DNA of 63,690 bases from a bacterium (GCA_024228495.1 JAAETJ010000279.1:1-63690); one strand, 5' to 3'; shown: positions 24,292 through 34,154, counted from the stretch's first letter. Made by a program: numbers and translations. Notes: generated by a model not told the origin, from the letters alone.

Positions 24292-25047
24292 TCAAACGGA
24301 AGCAACATAATTCTTTGGCGTCGGAGGTGGAGTTGTTCCGGCCAGCGCTTCTGCGATCAACCGGTCGGTGGCTGGCTCAATGGCCCCTTGCAGGGCTAGC
24401 AAGAATTCTTCGTTATTAAGTCCGGGCTCGATAGCTGGAAGAAATTCAACGATAACCTTGCCGGGATGGCGGTTGAACTCGCGCCGGCGCCAATATAACC
24501 CGGAATTAAGCGCCACTGGTATAACCGGCACGCCCAGCTCTCTATACATGGCAACAATGCCGCGCTTGTAACGAGGTTCCGCACCAGGTTCGCGGCGGTT
24601 GCCCTCGGGAAAAATAAAAATCTCACGGCCTTGCTCAACCGATTTGCGGGCACTTTCAACCAGCCGCTTGATAGCCACCCGCCCTTTGCCTCGCTTCACC
24701 GGGATCATATCCATTTTGGTCGCGAACCAACCCAGAAACGGAATCGCCATGAGCTCGGATTTGAGGATCATGGCGGGTTCATCAAAATAGGGCGTAAGGG
24801 CAAAAGTGTCCCACGTCGATTGATGCTTGACCGCAATGATAACCGGGCCTTTGCGCAGATTTTGGAGGCCTCGCGCATCGGTTTCAAGACCAACAATCGC
24901 TTTTAGCCACCATAAGAGAGAACGCGAAATACCGCCATATATACCGCGCACCACTGTTCGTCTTGAGGCCAACAGCAAAGGGATACCAAAAATGAGATAA
25001 AAGGGAACGATCAGATAGAAAGCAATATTGTATAAAAGACTGCGCAT
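24292..25047 (-). CDS. plsC: 1-acyl-sn-glycerol-3-phosphate acyltransferase (PlsC family)
   Basis: A 251-residue inner-membrane-associated acyltransferase that makes phosphatidic acid. An N-terminal hydrophobic segment (about residues 7-27) is followed by KHQSTWDTF, which holds the catalytic H-x4-D, and by IFPEGNRREPG, the substrate-binding motif of LPLAT enzymes. It lies 25 bp downstream of the ftsX-ydcF gene on the same strand. The order ftsE-ftsX-ydcF-plsC is a familiar Hyphomicrobiales arrangement. ATG at 25047. Confidence 0.9.
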   Translation of the reverse strand: MRSLLYNIAFYLIVPFYLIFGIPLLLASRRTVVRGIYGGISRSLLWWLKAIVGLETDARGLQNLRKGPVIIAVKHQSTWDTFALTPYFDEPAMILKSELMAIPFLGWFATKMDMIPVKRGKGRVAIKRLVESARKSVEQGREIFIFPEGNRREPGAEPRYKRGIVAMYRELGVPVIPVALNSGLYWRRREFNRHPGKVIVEFLPAIEPGLNNEEFLLALQGAIEPATDRLIAEALAGTTPPPTPKNYVASV

Positions 25048-25072
25048 GGCTCAAGGGCTATCTCGTTTTGCC

Positions 25073-26743
25073 TTATCCGGCAAGCATATTCCGGACCTTG
25101 GAAAAACCAAGCTTGGTAATGGCAGGTATATATTTTAGATATTCGGAGATTAACAGTTTCATCGTATCACTATTCGACCACCATTGATCCATCTGCACAT
25201 TGGGACTAGCAACCCGATAGGCACTGAGTTTAACGCGCGGCATGGCAGATCTAAATTCAGCGATGGCCCGCGGCATGTGATAGGAACTGGTCACCACAAT
25301 CAAGGAGCGAAAACTTTTTTGGCGCGCCCATGATCGCGCCTCATGGGCATTGCCGATAGTATCCTTTGCGGCGCGGCCAAGGTCGATACAGCAATTAAAT
25401 AAAGGTTTGGCACCAGGAAATAATCTAGCCAGTTGCCCCGCAGAAGTTTGCGCATGTACGCCAGAAATCAGCAGGCGCTTGGCCTTGCCAGCCGCTAGCA
25501 GCTTCAAAGCCTTGTTGATACGTGACTTGCCGCCAGTCAGTACCACAATGCCATCCGCTTGCTCAACCGATTGAGCGCCACGATGATCAATCGAACTCGC
25601 ATAGACCACAAAACCCAGCCCAAACGCCAAGAACAACAAGAATGTACTTTTTAGAATCACCATTCCCCCCCTGAGCAAGCCGCTTTTTGAGGGCGTCGCA
25701 CCATTTGCGACACGCCCCTTCTGACGTGAGGATACCCCAAACCGCTTGCGAGGGGAATAGTTAGGGTTCGCTATGGTTCCCTCGGTATTGAGGATACGAT
25801 CAACCCAATAGCTGGAGGTAAACATACAAATGCCCGCAACCGCCACTACAATAAAGCCCAGCAGTATATAACCAAAAAAATCAAGCTGCGCGGAACCAAC
25901 AAGCTGTTTGATTTCAGAAGCGGTAACCGATCCGCCACCAAGTATCTGGATGGCAAAGGGGGCAAAAAAGAACATCAAGCCAGCCGCCAGGGCCCCCAGC
26001 AGACCAGAGCGAATACCAAGCGCTAGAAAATGGCGTTCAAATTCACTGGCGATGAATTTGCGCTGGGCACCGACAAAATGCAATACTTCGACAATTTCGT
26101 GATTGGAGGCCATGGCACTGCGCGCCGCCGACACAATAACAGCGATGGTAGCTGTGGCGACCAGAACCAAGATGCCTAAACCAGCCACCGCGACCGAACG
26201 GGTCAGCGATCTGATTTGCGATTGCCAGTGACGGTGGTCATCAAGCAACACCCCGTCTTGAAAGCGCACTGAAAGATTTTGCCGCACGCGCGATAGATCC
26301 GGAGGCCGATTGCGATCGATCTCAATAGCAATCAAACGCGGTACCGGCAACCCCAACATGCTATTATTGGCACCAAGCCAGGGTTCAAGCAGAGCAGAAG
26401 ATTCCCCAAGGCTAAGGGGTCGGACCCGCGAAATGCCAACCTGGCGCCGCAGGATTGAGGCCACCAAAGTGACCTGCTTATCCATATCAAGGCCCTCGCG
26501 CGGCGCTACCTGAACGGTGACTTCGCTGGCAATATCATTATACCAGGCATCTGCCGACTGGTTGACCATATAGACCATGCCCGCCGTCAAACAGGCCAGA
26601 AAAGACATGATGGAAATCACCGCTGTCAGCGCTCGCCCGGATACCGAGCTTTGCGGGACAATCTGCGTCGACTCGGCTAGCTGACGTCGCGGCCAAAAGG
26701 CCTCTGACACCCCCAGTACAAATGTCTTGGCAAACTGCTTCAT
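25073..26743 (-). CDS. ftsX: Fused FtsX cell-division permease and YdcF-like (DUF218) protein
   Basis: 556 residues in one open frame. Residues 1 to about 320 are FtsX: an N-terminal cytoplasmic stretch, helix one at about 38-60, a periplasmic domain to about 185, then three helices at about 185-207, 240-265 and 285-308. After a basic linker (about 318-358) comes a further helix (361-383) and a DUF218/YdcF domain to the end, with DGIVVLTGGKSRI, DTIGNAHEA and LIVVTSSYHMPRAI. FtsX with FtsE regulates septal cell-wall hydrolases; YdcF/SanA-like proteins are linked to envelope functions. In relatives these are separate neighbouring genes, so this is a natural fusion or a lost stop codon. The start overlaps the ftsE stop by four bases. 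Confidence 0.88.
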   Translation of the reverse strand: MKQFAKTFVLGVSEAFWPRRQLAESTQIVPQSSVSGRALTAVISIMSFLACLTAGMVYMVNQSADAWYNDIASEVTVQVAPREGLDMDKQVTLVASILRRQVGISRVRPLSLGESSALLEPWLGANNSMLGLPVPRLIAIEIDRNRPPDLSRVRQNLSVRFQDGVLLDDHRHWQSQIRSLTRSVAVAGLGILVLVATATIAVIVSAARSAMASNHEIVEVLHFVGAQRKFIASEFERHFLALGIRSGLLGALAAGLMFFFAPFAIQILGGGSVTASEIKQLVGSAQLDFFGYILLGFIVVAVAGICMFTSSYWVDRILNTEGTIANPNYSPRKRFGVSSRQKGRVANGATPSKSGLLRGGMVILKSTFLLFLAFGLGFVVYASSIDHRGAQSVEQADGIVVLTGGKSRINKALKLLAAGKAKRLLISGVHAQTSAGQLARLFPGAKPLFNCCIDLGRAAKDTIGNAHEARSWARQKSFRSLIVVTSSYHMPRAIAEFRSAMPRVKLSAYRVASPNVQMDQWWSNSDTMKLLISEYLKYIPAITKLGFSKVRNMLAG

Positions 26744-27399
26744 GACCTCACCTGCAAGGAGCCATCGGCCAGCACCAGCCTTGGCGCATTATACTGCTTG
26801 ACGAGGTCATGGTCATGGGTCGCGATAACAACAGAAGTGCCCAGATGATTAAGCTCGATAAACAGGCGCAACAATCTTCGTGCCATGCGCGGATCAACAT
26901 TACCGGTTGGTTCATCCGCCAGCAATAATTCAGGCTTGCCAATCACCGCACGAGCAATAGCGGCGCGCTGCTTTTCGCCGCCTGACAAAATATGCGGATA
27001 GGCATGAATACGATTGCCAAGTCCCACCCATTTTAACAGCTCTGTGACATCTTCCTTATAGTCACTTTCGCGGCGTCCCTGCACGCGCAGGGGCAGCGCA
27101 ACATTTTCCCAGGTTGTCATATGATCGAGCAGGCGAAAATCCTGAAACACAATGCCAATACGGCGGCGCAGAGCGGCACGCTCTTCAGGGGGCACTTGAG
27201 CGAGATTTTTCTGAAACAGGAATATATTGCCATCAATTGGGAACAAAGACATAAATAACAGCCGCAACAAAGTCGTTTTACCGGCCCCAGAGGCGCCTGT
27301 GAGAAAGTGAAAGCTGCCGGCAGGTAGATGAAAATTGACGTTTCTTAAGACCTCTGGACCTGTGGTATACAACATCGATACATTTTCAAAACGGATCAC
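26740..27399 (-). CDS. ftsE: Cell-division ABC transporter ATPase FtsE
   Basis: A 219-residue ABC ATPase. Walker A is GASGAGKTTLLRLLF (about residues 36-50), the signature is LSGGEKQRAAIARAVIG, Walker B is ELLLADEPTGNVD, and the switch His lies in IATHDHDLV. FtsE pairs with FtsX in the inner membrane to control periplasmic amidases or endopeptidases during division. It starts at GTG 27399 (MIRFENVSMLY). Overlap with ftsX implies translational coupling. Confidence 0.95.
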   Translation of the reverse strand: MIRFENVSMLYTTGPEVLRNVNFHLPAGSFHFLTGASGAGKTTLLRLLFMSLFPIDGNIFLFQKNLAQVPPEERAALRRRIGIVFQDFRLLDHMTTWENVALPLRVQGRRESDYKEDVTELLKWVGLGNRIHAYPHILSGGEKQRAAIARAVIGKPELLLADEPTGNVDPRMARRLLRLFIELNHLGTSVVIATHDHDLVKQYNAPRLVLADGSLQVRS

Positions 27400-27763
27400 G
27401 CTGGCGGCCCCTTCATCGATTTAGTTGTGAACCGTGTGGTCCGCGCGGTGCTGATCCGCAATGTTGGCAAAACAATATATTGCAACTCGTTTGTCCACTG
27501 ATCTTACGGGTTAAGACTCTCTTATGGCAAATTCGATATATAAAGTACGCACAAGTAGTTTTTGATCTATTCGTGAAACATACCGAATCACATATGCTGC
27601 TGAGGAGGCATGCTGATGGAGCGCACCGGTCACAAGACTGCTATACCATTTTTTTGACCTATCAGCATGTCGAAAACAAGGCTTGTAACATAAATCTATG
27701 CGGGTGAATTTAAGTTCATCAGACCCGATATGCAAGAGTTCAGATCTTGGGAGACCGTTCGCA
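27400..27763. promoter_or_regulatory. Divergent intergenic region between ftsE and the zinc-ribbon gene
   Basis: About 360 bp of non-coding DNA between two divergent genes, presumably holding both promoters. An AGGAGG at about 27602 precedes a 13-codon frame that I do not consider a gene. No other clear motif was seen. Confidence 0.4.
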
Positions 27764-28822
27764 GTGAATATCAAATGCCCGCAATGTGATACGCTTTATG
27801 ATGTATCAATCGAGATCGCCAATAGCGGGGCGCAGGTCCAATGTGCCAAATGCAACGATATTTTTACCGCGACGCCCGCTCCTGAACCCGATCCAGCCCC
27901 AGAAATAGACGTTGAAACTACCGCTAATCCCCTTCTTGAACCTGTTGCGCAAGCTGTAGCAGATGATGAGGGTTCATCTGATCTTTTGAGCGAAGAAGAA
28001 AAAGCCTTCTTCTCGTCATTTGGTGCCAAACTTGCTGAGGAAGAAACTACGTTAGCTCAAGAAGAGGCCCCTGAACCTGAAGCGCAAATACTGCCCGCAG
28101 AACATGAGATCGAGGCCCCAGAAGTCATTGAGCCGCCTGCAGTTGAACTGGAAAATGATGATATTGGTTGGTTAGAAGACGACACGGACGAACAACCAAC
28201 TAACGAAATGCCAATTGAGGAGCCAATTGAGGAGCTCACTAAAGCTGAAAATTCCGATCCAGTGACCGCTGACGATCTGTTCGAAGATGTTGATCTGCAA
28301 ATCGAACCGGAACCAGAAGAGGTTATCGTCCTCACCGCACCGGTTGAAGAGCTTGTGCCCGAAAAAACTGCTAACCGTCCAAAATTCCTTCAATTGTCTC
28401 GCGTGCAACTTGGCTGGGGTATGCTTGCCGCCAGTATCACCTTTATCATCGTCGGGGCTGCCACTTTCAGGATCCCCATCGTCAAAGCAGTACCGGGTAT
28501 GGCGGGGATTTATGAAAAAGCTGGATATCCTGTCAATATCAGAGGCCTTGAGTTTCTTGGTCTCAATCATCAATGGATGGATCAAGGCGGGCGCATTCGT
28601 CTCGTGGTACGCGGCGAGATCGTCAATATCACGAATGAAACCATGCCAGTTCCGCAGATACGTTTTTCCATGATCGACAAGAGCGGTCTTGAGTTTTTTC
28701 AATGGACGAAAAAAACTAGCCTCGCCTTGCTGCAACCCAAGGCGCGCACTCGTTTCCGCGCCCAAATCCCAGCCCCCGCCGACCGCGTTCGCCAACTTAA
28801 AATACGCTTTGTCAATCGCTGA
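27764..28822 (+). CDS. Zinc-ribbon (MJ0042-type) membrane protein with acidic linker and DUF3426-like end
   Basis: About 352 residues from GTG 27764; an ATG at 27698 would add 22 residues but has no ribosome site, while GGGAG precedes the GTG. The N-terminus is a zinc ribbon, NIKCPQCDTLYDV followed by VQCAKCNDIF (two C-x2-C pairs). A long acidic, Pro/Glu-rich linker (about residues 40-225) leads to one membrane helix (LGWGMLAASITFIIVGAATF), then a periplasmic-side beta domain with LVVRGEIVNITNETMPVP, as in DUF3426 proteins. Such proteins are common beside ftsE and hpt in Hyphomicrobiales; their role is unknown. hpt follows 59 bp later, probably in the same operon. Confidence 0.75.
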   Translation: MNIKCPQCDTLYDVSIEIANSGAQVQCAKCNDIFTATPAPEPDPAPEIDVETTANPLLEPVAQAVADDEGSSDLLSEEEKAFFSSFGAKLAEEETTLAQEEAPEPEAQILPAEHEIEAPEVIEPPAVELENDDIGWLEDDTDEQPTNEMPIEEPIEELTKAENSDPVTADDLFEDVDLQIEPEPEEVIVLTAPVEELVPEKTANRPKFLQLSRVQLGWGMLAASITFIIVGAATFRIPIVKAVPGMAGIYEKAGYPVNIRGLEFLGLNHQWMDQGGRIRLVVRGEIVNITNETMPVPQIRFSMIDKSGLEFFQWTKKTSLALLQPKARTRFRAQIPAPADRVRQLKIRFVNR

Positions 28823-28881
28823 GAAAGCCGCTAGTTTGCAGCTTCTCGTAACCAAGCCAGCAAAGATGCCCCTGCAATCAT

Positions 28882-29448
28882 ATGACGACCCCTCCAGCTA
28901 AACAGAACACTACCAAACCCCTTATTGACGTCTTGTTCAGCGCGCAACAAATCGCTGAGCGCAACAAGCTTTTGGCAATGGAAATCGCCGCGCACCATGA
29001 CAAGGACCTTCTGGTCATTCCAGTGCTCAAAGGCAGTTTCATTTTCGCCGCTGATCTCATTCGCGAAATGCATCTCAACGAGCTGTCGCCCCAGGTCGAT
29101 TTTCTGTATCTGGCAAGCTATTATGACGGCACCAAATCAAGTGGCGAAGTCGACATATTGCGCGATATTGAAACCGATGTCACGGGGCGCGATGTGCTGC
29201 TTATTGATGATATATTGGAGAGTGGTCGCACCTTGCAATTTGCTGGCGACCTGATGCGCTCACGCGGCGCTGCCAGTGTGAAAATTTGCGTCTTCCTGGA
29301 TAAAAAAGTGCTGCGCGCCAAAGACATTGCGCTTGAACCCGACTATATCGGCTTCACCTGCTCCGATCTGTTCGTCATCGGCTACGGCATGGACCTCGCC
29401 CAGAGGTATCGCGAGTTACCGTTTGTGGGGCATATTGTGGAAGAATGA
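28882..29448 (+). CDS. hpt: Hypoxanthine phosphoribosyltransferase
   Basis: A 188-residue cytoplasmic purine-salvage enzyme that makes IMP or GMP from hypoxanthine or guanine and PRPP. The PRPP-binding loop is VLLIDDILESGRTL (about residues 110-123). LLVIPVLKGSFIFAADLIR at the N-terminal side and FVIGYGMDLAQRYRELPFVG at the C-terminus are diagnostic of HPRT. Length is normal. Confidence 0.93.
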   Translation: MTTPPAKQNTTKPLIDVLFSAQQIAERNKLLAMEIAAHHDKDLLVIPVLKGSFIFAADLIREMHLNELSPQVDFLYLASYYDGTKSSGEVDILRDIETDVTGRDVLLIDDILESGRTLQFAGDLMRSRGAASVKICVFLDKKVLRAKDIALEPDYIGFTCSDLFVIGYGMDLAQRYRELPFVGHIVEE

Positions 29449-29480
29449 CGCTAACTCACGAATGTGCCATCCCCGCAAGA

Positions 29481-29535
29481 TCCAATCCCCTCACCCTGCC
29501 CCTCTCCCGTAGGAGAGGTAGAAAGAGAGGCCTCG
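29481..29535. repeat. Second copy of the GC-rich REP-like element
   Basis: CCCCTCACCCTGCCCCTCTCCCGTAGGAGAGG-type sequence (29488-29519) related to the element at 16290-16340, lying in the short gap between the convergent hpt and clpB genes. Its palindromic part could also act as a terminator. Confidence 0.55.
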
Positions 29536-29542
29536 TTCTGAC

Positions 29543-32149
29543 TTACAGCGCTCGCATTTCGACTTCCTCCCCATTCAGGGTGATGTTGCCACCACTTGTC
29601 GAGACAGTGACATCATCGCCATCCCTGATCTTGCCGGACAGGATCAACTCGGCCATGGGATCCTGCAAGGATTTTTGGATAACCCGTTTCAAGGGCCGCG
29701 CGCCATAGGCGGGATCGTAGCCCTTATTGGCCAGCCATAGCCTCGCGTCCTCATCAAGAGTAATGGTCATCTTGCGATCATCTAGCAGTTTTTGCAGCCG
29801 TTTGATCTGAATATCGACGATGGCCGTCATCATTTCGCGCTTCAGGCGATGGAACAAAATGATTTCGTCAAGACGGTTCAGGAACTCTGGCCGAAAGCCC
29901 GATTTGACCACCGCCATCACTTCATCGCGCACCTCATCGACATCTTGATCCTCCTCAAGATTGACAAGAAACTCGGAGCCCATATTGGAAGTCATGATGA
30001 TCAGCACATTGCGAAAATCAACCGTACGCCCTTGCCCATCGGTCAAGCGACCATCGTCCAGAACCTGCAATAGAACATTGAACACATCTGGGTGAGCTTT
30101 TTCAATTTCATCAAATAAAACAACCTGATAAGGGCGACGACGCACGGCTTCCGTCAAGGACCCGCCCTCTTCATAGCCCACATATCCTGGAGGCGCGCCG
30201 ATCAGTCGGGCCACCGAATGTTTCTCCATATATTCCGACATATCAATCCGGACCATGGCCGCTTCATCATCGAACATGAAACTTGCCAGCGCCTTGGTAA
30301 GCTCGGTTTTACCGACCCCGGTTGGCCCCAAAAACATGAACGAACCGATGGGACGATTGGGGTCTTGCAGACCGGCACGGGCGCGGCGAACCGCCGTTGA
30401 AACTGCGCGCACAGCTTCGCTCTGGCCAATCACTCGTTTGGCCAGCACCTTTTCCATACTGAGCAGCTTTTCACGCTCTCCCGTCAGCATTTTATCAACG
30501 GGAATCCCTGTCCAGCGCGACACGACGCCCGCGATATGATCGGCGGTGACGGCTTCTTCCACCATCAGTTCGCCAGTACCCTCGCTACCTTGCTCGCGTT
30601 CTTGCAAGCGTTTTTCAAGCTCGGGTATGGTGCTGTAGGAAAGTTCTCCAGCTTTTGAAAGATCACCCTTGCGCTGTGCGCGCTCCAGCTCGATCCGGGC
30701 GCTATCCAGCTGTTCTTTGATGGCCTGAGCACCTGCCAACTTATCCTTTTCCGACTGCCAGCGAGCCGTCAATGTGGCGGATTTTTCCTCCAGATCAGCC
30801 AGCTCCTTTTCAAGCGTTGCCAGTCGATCTTTTGAGGCATCATCTTCTTCAATACGCAAGGCTTCACGCTCGATTTTCATCTGAATGATGCGGCGATCAA
30901 GTTCGTCCAGCTCTTCTGGCTTGCTGTCCACCATCATGCGCAGACGCGATGCCGCCTCGTCCATCAAATCGATGGCTTTATCAGGCAAAAACCGGTCGGA
31001 AATATACCGGCTTGACAAAGTTGCGGCGCTAACCAGCGCATTGTCAGTGATGCGCACACCATGATGCAGTTCGTATTTTTCCTTGAGGCCGCGCAGGATC
31101 GAAATGGTGTCCTCGAGATTTGGTTCGTCCACGAACACCGGCTGGAAACGCCGCGCCAAGGCCGCGTCTTTTTCAACATGTTTGCGATATTCATCAAGCG
31201 TCGTTGCACCCACACAATGCATTTCACCGCGCGCCAACGCTGGCTTAAGCAGATTGCCCGCATCCATGGAACCTTCAGTTTTTCCGGCCCCGACAATGGT
31301 GTGCATTTCATCGATGAACAAGATGATCTGGCCGTTGCTGTTTTCGACTTCGCTGAGCACGGCTTTCAGGCGCTCTTCAAATTCACCGCGATATTTGGCG
31401 CCGGCGATCAACGCCCCCATATCGAGCGACAACAGCATTTTATCCTTGAGACTTTCGGGCACATCGCCCTTGATGATGCGCTGCGCGAGACCTTCAGCAA
31501 TGGCCGTTTTACCAACGCCAGGTTCGCCGATCAGCACCGGATTATTTTTGGTACGGCGCGATAGGATCTGAATGGCACGACGAATTTCTTCGTCACGACC
31601 AATGATTGGATCCATCTTGCCATCGCGCGCCTGCTGCGTCAGATCCTGTGAATATTTCTTGAGCGCGTCATAGCTTTCCTCGGCGCTGGCACTATCGGCT
31701 GTACGGCCCTTGCGCAAATCATTGATGGCAGCATTAAGCGATTGCGCATTGACGCCGGCGTCAGCCAATATACGACTAGTACCCGCCGCTTTGAAAATCA
31801 CCAAAGCCAACAGCAAACGCTCCACCGTGACATAGCTGTCGCCAGACTTGTCAGCGACTTTTTGCGCCTCATCAAACACCTTGGCCAAAGCGGGGGTCAA
31901 ACCAACCTGCCCTGCCCCGCCACCTGATACTTTGGGTAATTTGGCCAGCGTCCGTTCGGTCATTTCGAGCGCCTGTTTAGAGCGGCCCCCGGCCCGATCA
32001 ATCAAACCGGCAGCCAGACCCTGCTCGTCATCAAGCAATACTTTTAACAAATGTTCGGGGGTAAATTGCTGGTGGCCTTCGCGAAGCGCAAGGCCCTGCG
32101 CCGATTGCAAAAAACCCTTGGCGCGATCGGTGTATTTTTCAAAATTCAT
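29543..32149 (-). CDS. clpB: Chaperone ATPase ClpB
   Basis: 868 residues from ATG 32149, which has AGGAGA upstream and gives the standard start [13 protein letters not shown]; a longer in-frame start at 32242 is not needed. The order is double Clp_N repeat (1-145), first AAA+ module ([29 protein letters not shown]), coiled-coil middle domain (about 410-525, [20 protein letters not shown]), and second AAA+ module ([24 protein letters not shown] pore loop). The middle domain identifies ClpB rather than ClpA. It is a hexameric disaggregase working with DnaK. A possible heat-shock promoter is upstream. Confidence 0.97.
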   Translation of the reverse strand: MNFEKYTDRAKGFLQSAQGLALREGHQQFTPEHLLKVLLDDEQGLAAGLIDRAGGRSKQALEMTERTLAKLPKVSGGGAGQVGLTPALAKVFDEAQKVADKSGDSYVTVERLLLALVIFKAAGTSRILADAGVNAQSLNAAINDLRKGRTADSASAEESYDALKKYSQDLTQQARDGKMDPIIGRDEEIRRAIQILSRRTKNNPVLIGEPGVGKTAIAEGLAQRIIKGDVPESLKDKMLLSLDMGALIAGAKYRGEFEERLKAVLSEVENSNGQIILFIDEMHTIVGAGKTEGSMDAGNLLKPALARGEMHCVGATTLDEYRKHVEKDAALARRFQPVFVDEPNLEDTISILRGLKEKYELHHGVRITDNALVSAATLSSRYISDRFLPDKAIDLMDEAASRLRMMVDSKPEELDELDRRIIQMKIEREALRIEEDDASKDRLATLEKELADLEEKSATLTARWQSEKDKLAGAQAIKEQLDSARIELERAQRKGDLSKAGELSYSTIPELEKRLQEREQGSEGTGELMVEEAVTADHIAGVVSRWTGIPVDKMLTGEREKLLSMEKVLAKRVIGQSEAVRAVSTAVRRARAGLQDPNRPIGSFMFLGPTGVGKTELTKALASFMFDDEAAMVRIDMSEYMEKHSVARLIGAPPGYVGYEEGGSLTEAVRRRPYQVVLFDEIEKAHPDVFNVLLQVLDDGRLTDGQGRTVDFRNVLIIMTSNMGSEFLVNLEEDQDVDEVRDEVMAVVKSGFRPEFLNRLDEIILFHRLKREMMTAIVDIQIKRLQKLLDDRKMTITLDEDARLWLANKGYDPAYGARPLKRVIQKSLQDPMAELILSGKIRDGDDVTVSTSGGNITLNGEEVEMRAL

Positions 32150-32275
32150 TTGGTCTTCTCCTGGCACAAAATGCTTGCCCACAAGGCACAAACATCTCGT
32201 CACATCTGATTGTTCAATCAAGCAGCACCAGCGGATCCGCAAGCGGCATCCATCGGCTTCTCATCTAGATGAAGA

Positions 32276-32303
32276 TATAGGGCTAGAAATCTCTCTCAAA
32301 AGC
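32276..32303 (-). promoter_or_regulatory. Possible RpoH-type promoter of clpB
   Basis: On the minus strand, CTTTTGA (from 32303) and CCCTATAT (from 32283) are separated by 13 bases. This resembles the heat-shock -35 (CTTGAA) and -10 (CCCCATnT) elements and lies about 130 bp upstream of the clpB start. The -35 match is imperfect. Confidence 0.35.
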
Positions 32304-32398
32304 CCCTTGCGTCAATTTTACTCAATCATGATTTACATCTCATCCAGAAGCGTTATTCTTGTTGTTAAAAAGGTTTATGAGATTTGGGAGATTTATTG

Positions 32399-33310
32399 AT
32401 GATACTATTATCGGCTTTCATTACATTGGTATGCGCCGGTTGTACGCCGGCAATTCAATCCTCCCCCCAGATAAGCTCACACGCCTTGATCATCCCTGTT
32501 GCCAAACGTTCACGCCGTTCGCGTGCGTGGAGCATATGCCGCCGCAAACATGGCAGAAAGCTAACGGGTGTGACGATGAAAAAAGGTAACCGGTTTATCT
32601 GCCACTATCGCAAAACAAAATCCTGGATGCGCGCCAGCTGCCGCAGAAAATATGGCAAGCGTTTCATCAAACTTCTTAAAACCCGCAAGGGCTATGCCTG
32701 CAGCTTTAATTCCACTCGCAAACAATTTGTCAGACTTTGCAAACGAAAATATGGTCGTCGATATTTGCGTGTGATCCGTAAAAAGAGCAAAAATTTCTGT
32801 ATTTACCAACCAAGTAAACAACAGATGAGCCGCACTTGCAAAAAGCGCCATGGCAATCGTTTTCTTCGGCTGTCAAAATCCAATGGCCGCTATCATTGCA
32901 TTTTCAAATTAAGCCGCAAACGGGCGCTGGCGCAATGCAACAAAACCTATGGAAACCGGTTTTTGCGCATGTCCGAACATAAGAATAGGCGCTTTATCTG
33001 CTGGTACAGACCAAGTTTTGAAGAAGCCGTCAGCCAGTGCCGCAAAAACCATGGCAACAAACTCATCGATGTCATTCGCAAGGATAAACGCTATATTTGC
33101 CGGTTCACCCCTGACGCAACAACGCAAGACAAACATTTCAGCACTCCAGATGACCAAAGCGCAGATCCCGGCAAAAGGGGCGGTTTTGATGACCGGTCTG
33201 AGGAGCATGGGCCTAGCACAAATGACGAGCAGTTCGACCAAAATCCAGACTTTCCCAGCCCTGCTACACCCTCTGTCACGCCGGCAGAAAAAAAGAATAT
33301 CGACGCCTGA
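32399..33310 (+). CDS. Putative lipoprotein made of six Cys-pair repeats, unknown family
   Basis: 303 residues from ATG 32399 (GGGAG upstream; an in-frame TTG at 32384 is less likely). The N-terminus MILLSAFITLVCAGC ends in a lipobox-like site, so it may be an outer-membrane or periplasmic lipoprotein. Residues about 45-245 are six tandem units of about 33 residues. Each unit begins C-[RK]-[RK]-x-[YH]-G-[KRN]-[RK]-[FLY] and has a second Cys before an aromatic residue, as in CKRKYGRRYLRVI with FCIYQPS. All are strongly basic. The C-terminal 60 residues are acidic and Pro-rich, ending near AEKKNIDA. The unit recalls, at low similarity, the basic Cys repeats of the giant protein ending at 24191. 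No known family is recognised. Confidence 0.65.
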   Translation: MILLSAFITLVCAGCTPAIQSSPQISSHALIIPVAKRSRRSRAWSICRRKHGRKLTGVTMKKGNRFICHYRKTKSWMRASCRRKYGKRFIKLLKTRKGYACSFNSTRKQFVRLCKRKYGRRYLRVIRKKSKNFCIYQPSKQQMSRTCKKRHGNRFLRLSKSNGRYHCIFKLSRKRALAQCNKTYGNRFLRMSEHKNRRFICWYRPSFEEAVSQCRKNHGNKLIDVIRKDKRYICRFTPDATTQDKHFSTPDDQSADPGKRGGFDDRSEEHGPSTNDEQFDQNPDFPSPATPSVTPAEKKNIDA

Positions 33311-33363
33311 TTTTTTGTTCAACTCAATTAAATCTATGAAATACGAGGGACGCGAAAACAAAT

Positions 33364-34140
33364 ATGGCAGACAATAAACAAGACCCCATCGAGCTGACAA
33401 AAATAATTCGTTATCCGATAAAGGGGTTGTCCCCGGAAACTCTTCGGAGCGTTGAATTGGCAGCGGGCGCGACCCTACCTTATGATCGTGCCTACGCTAT
33501 TGAAAATGGTAAAAGCCGTTTCGATCCGGCAAATCCAAAATATTTGCCAAAGATCAATTTCTTAATGTTGATGCGCCATGAACGCATGGCCAAACTAAAA
33601 ACCAGCTTTGATGATCGTTCCCGAGAATTGACTATAGAACTGGACGGCAAACAGGTCTCTTCCGGTGTCCTGTACACCAGTGAGGGACGCCGCGCAATCG
33701 AAGACTTTGTGACAGACTATATGACAAAGGAACTCAATGGATCTCCTAAGATCGTCCATGCCAGAGATCACAGCTTTAGTGATGTCTCTAGCAAATGCCT
33801 ACACGTCATAAATCTCAACAGTGTGCGCCAACTTGAAAAATTATTTGGCCACGCCGTTGATCCCTTGCGCTTTCGCGCCAATTTGATCGTCGACGGGCCA
33901 GATGCCTTTAGTGAACTCGACTGGGTGGGCAAAACACTTTCGTGCGATGAGATCATGCTCAAAATTTTCAAACGTACACAGCGCTGCCCCGCCACCAATG
34001 TTAACCCGCAAAACGGTGTACGCGACATGACCATTCCTGATCTGTTATTCGAGCATTTTGGTCATCATGATTTTGGTGTATATGCCCGCGTCGAATCGGG
34101 AGGCGCCCTCATTAAAGGTGCAAAGTTTCACCTTTCATAA
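33364..34140 (+). CDS. MOSC-domain protein
   Basis: A 258-residue cytoplasmic protein with an N-terminal MOSC beta-barrel (ELTKIIRYPIKGLSPE is the canonical opening) and a C-terminal MOSC domain in which LRFRANLIVDGPDAFSELDW, then RTQRCPATNVNPQNG, holds the conserved Cys that binds sulfur or molybdenum cofactor in relatives. Family members act in molybdenum cofactor sulfuration or in reduction of N-hydroxylated compounds (MARC type). No [2Fe-2S] domain is fused here. The gap to the upstream lipoprotein gene is 53 bp. Substrate unknown. Confidence 0.85.
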   Translation: MADNKQDPIELTKIIRYPIKGLSPETLRSVELAAGATLPYDRAYAIENGKSRFDPANPKYLPKINFLMLMRHERMAKLKTSFDDRSRELTIELDGKQVSSGVLYTSEGRRAIEDFVTDYMTKELNGSPKIVHARDHSFSDVSSKCLHVINLNSVRQLEKLFGHAVDPLRFRANLIVDGPDAFSELDWVGKTLSCDEIMLKIFKRTQRCPATNVNPQNGVRDMTIPDLLFEHFGHHDFGVYARVESGGALIKGAKFHLS

Positions 34141-34154
34141 CTGCATTTCGAAAA

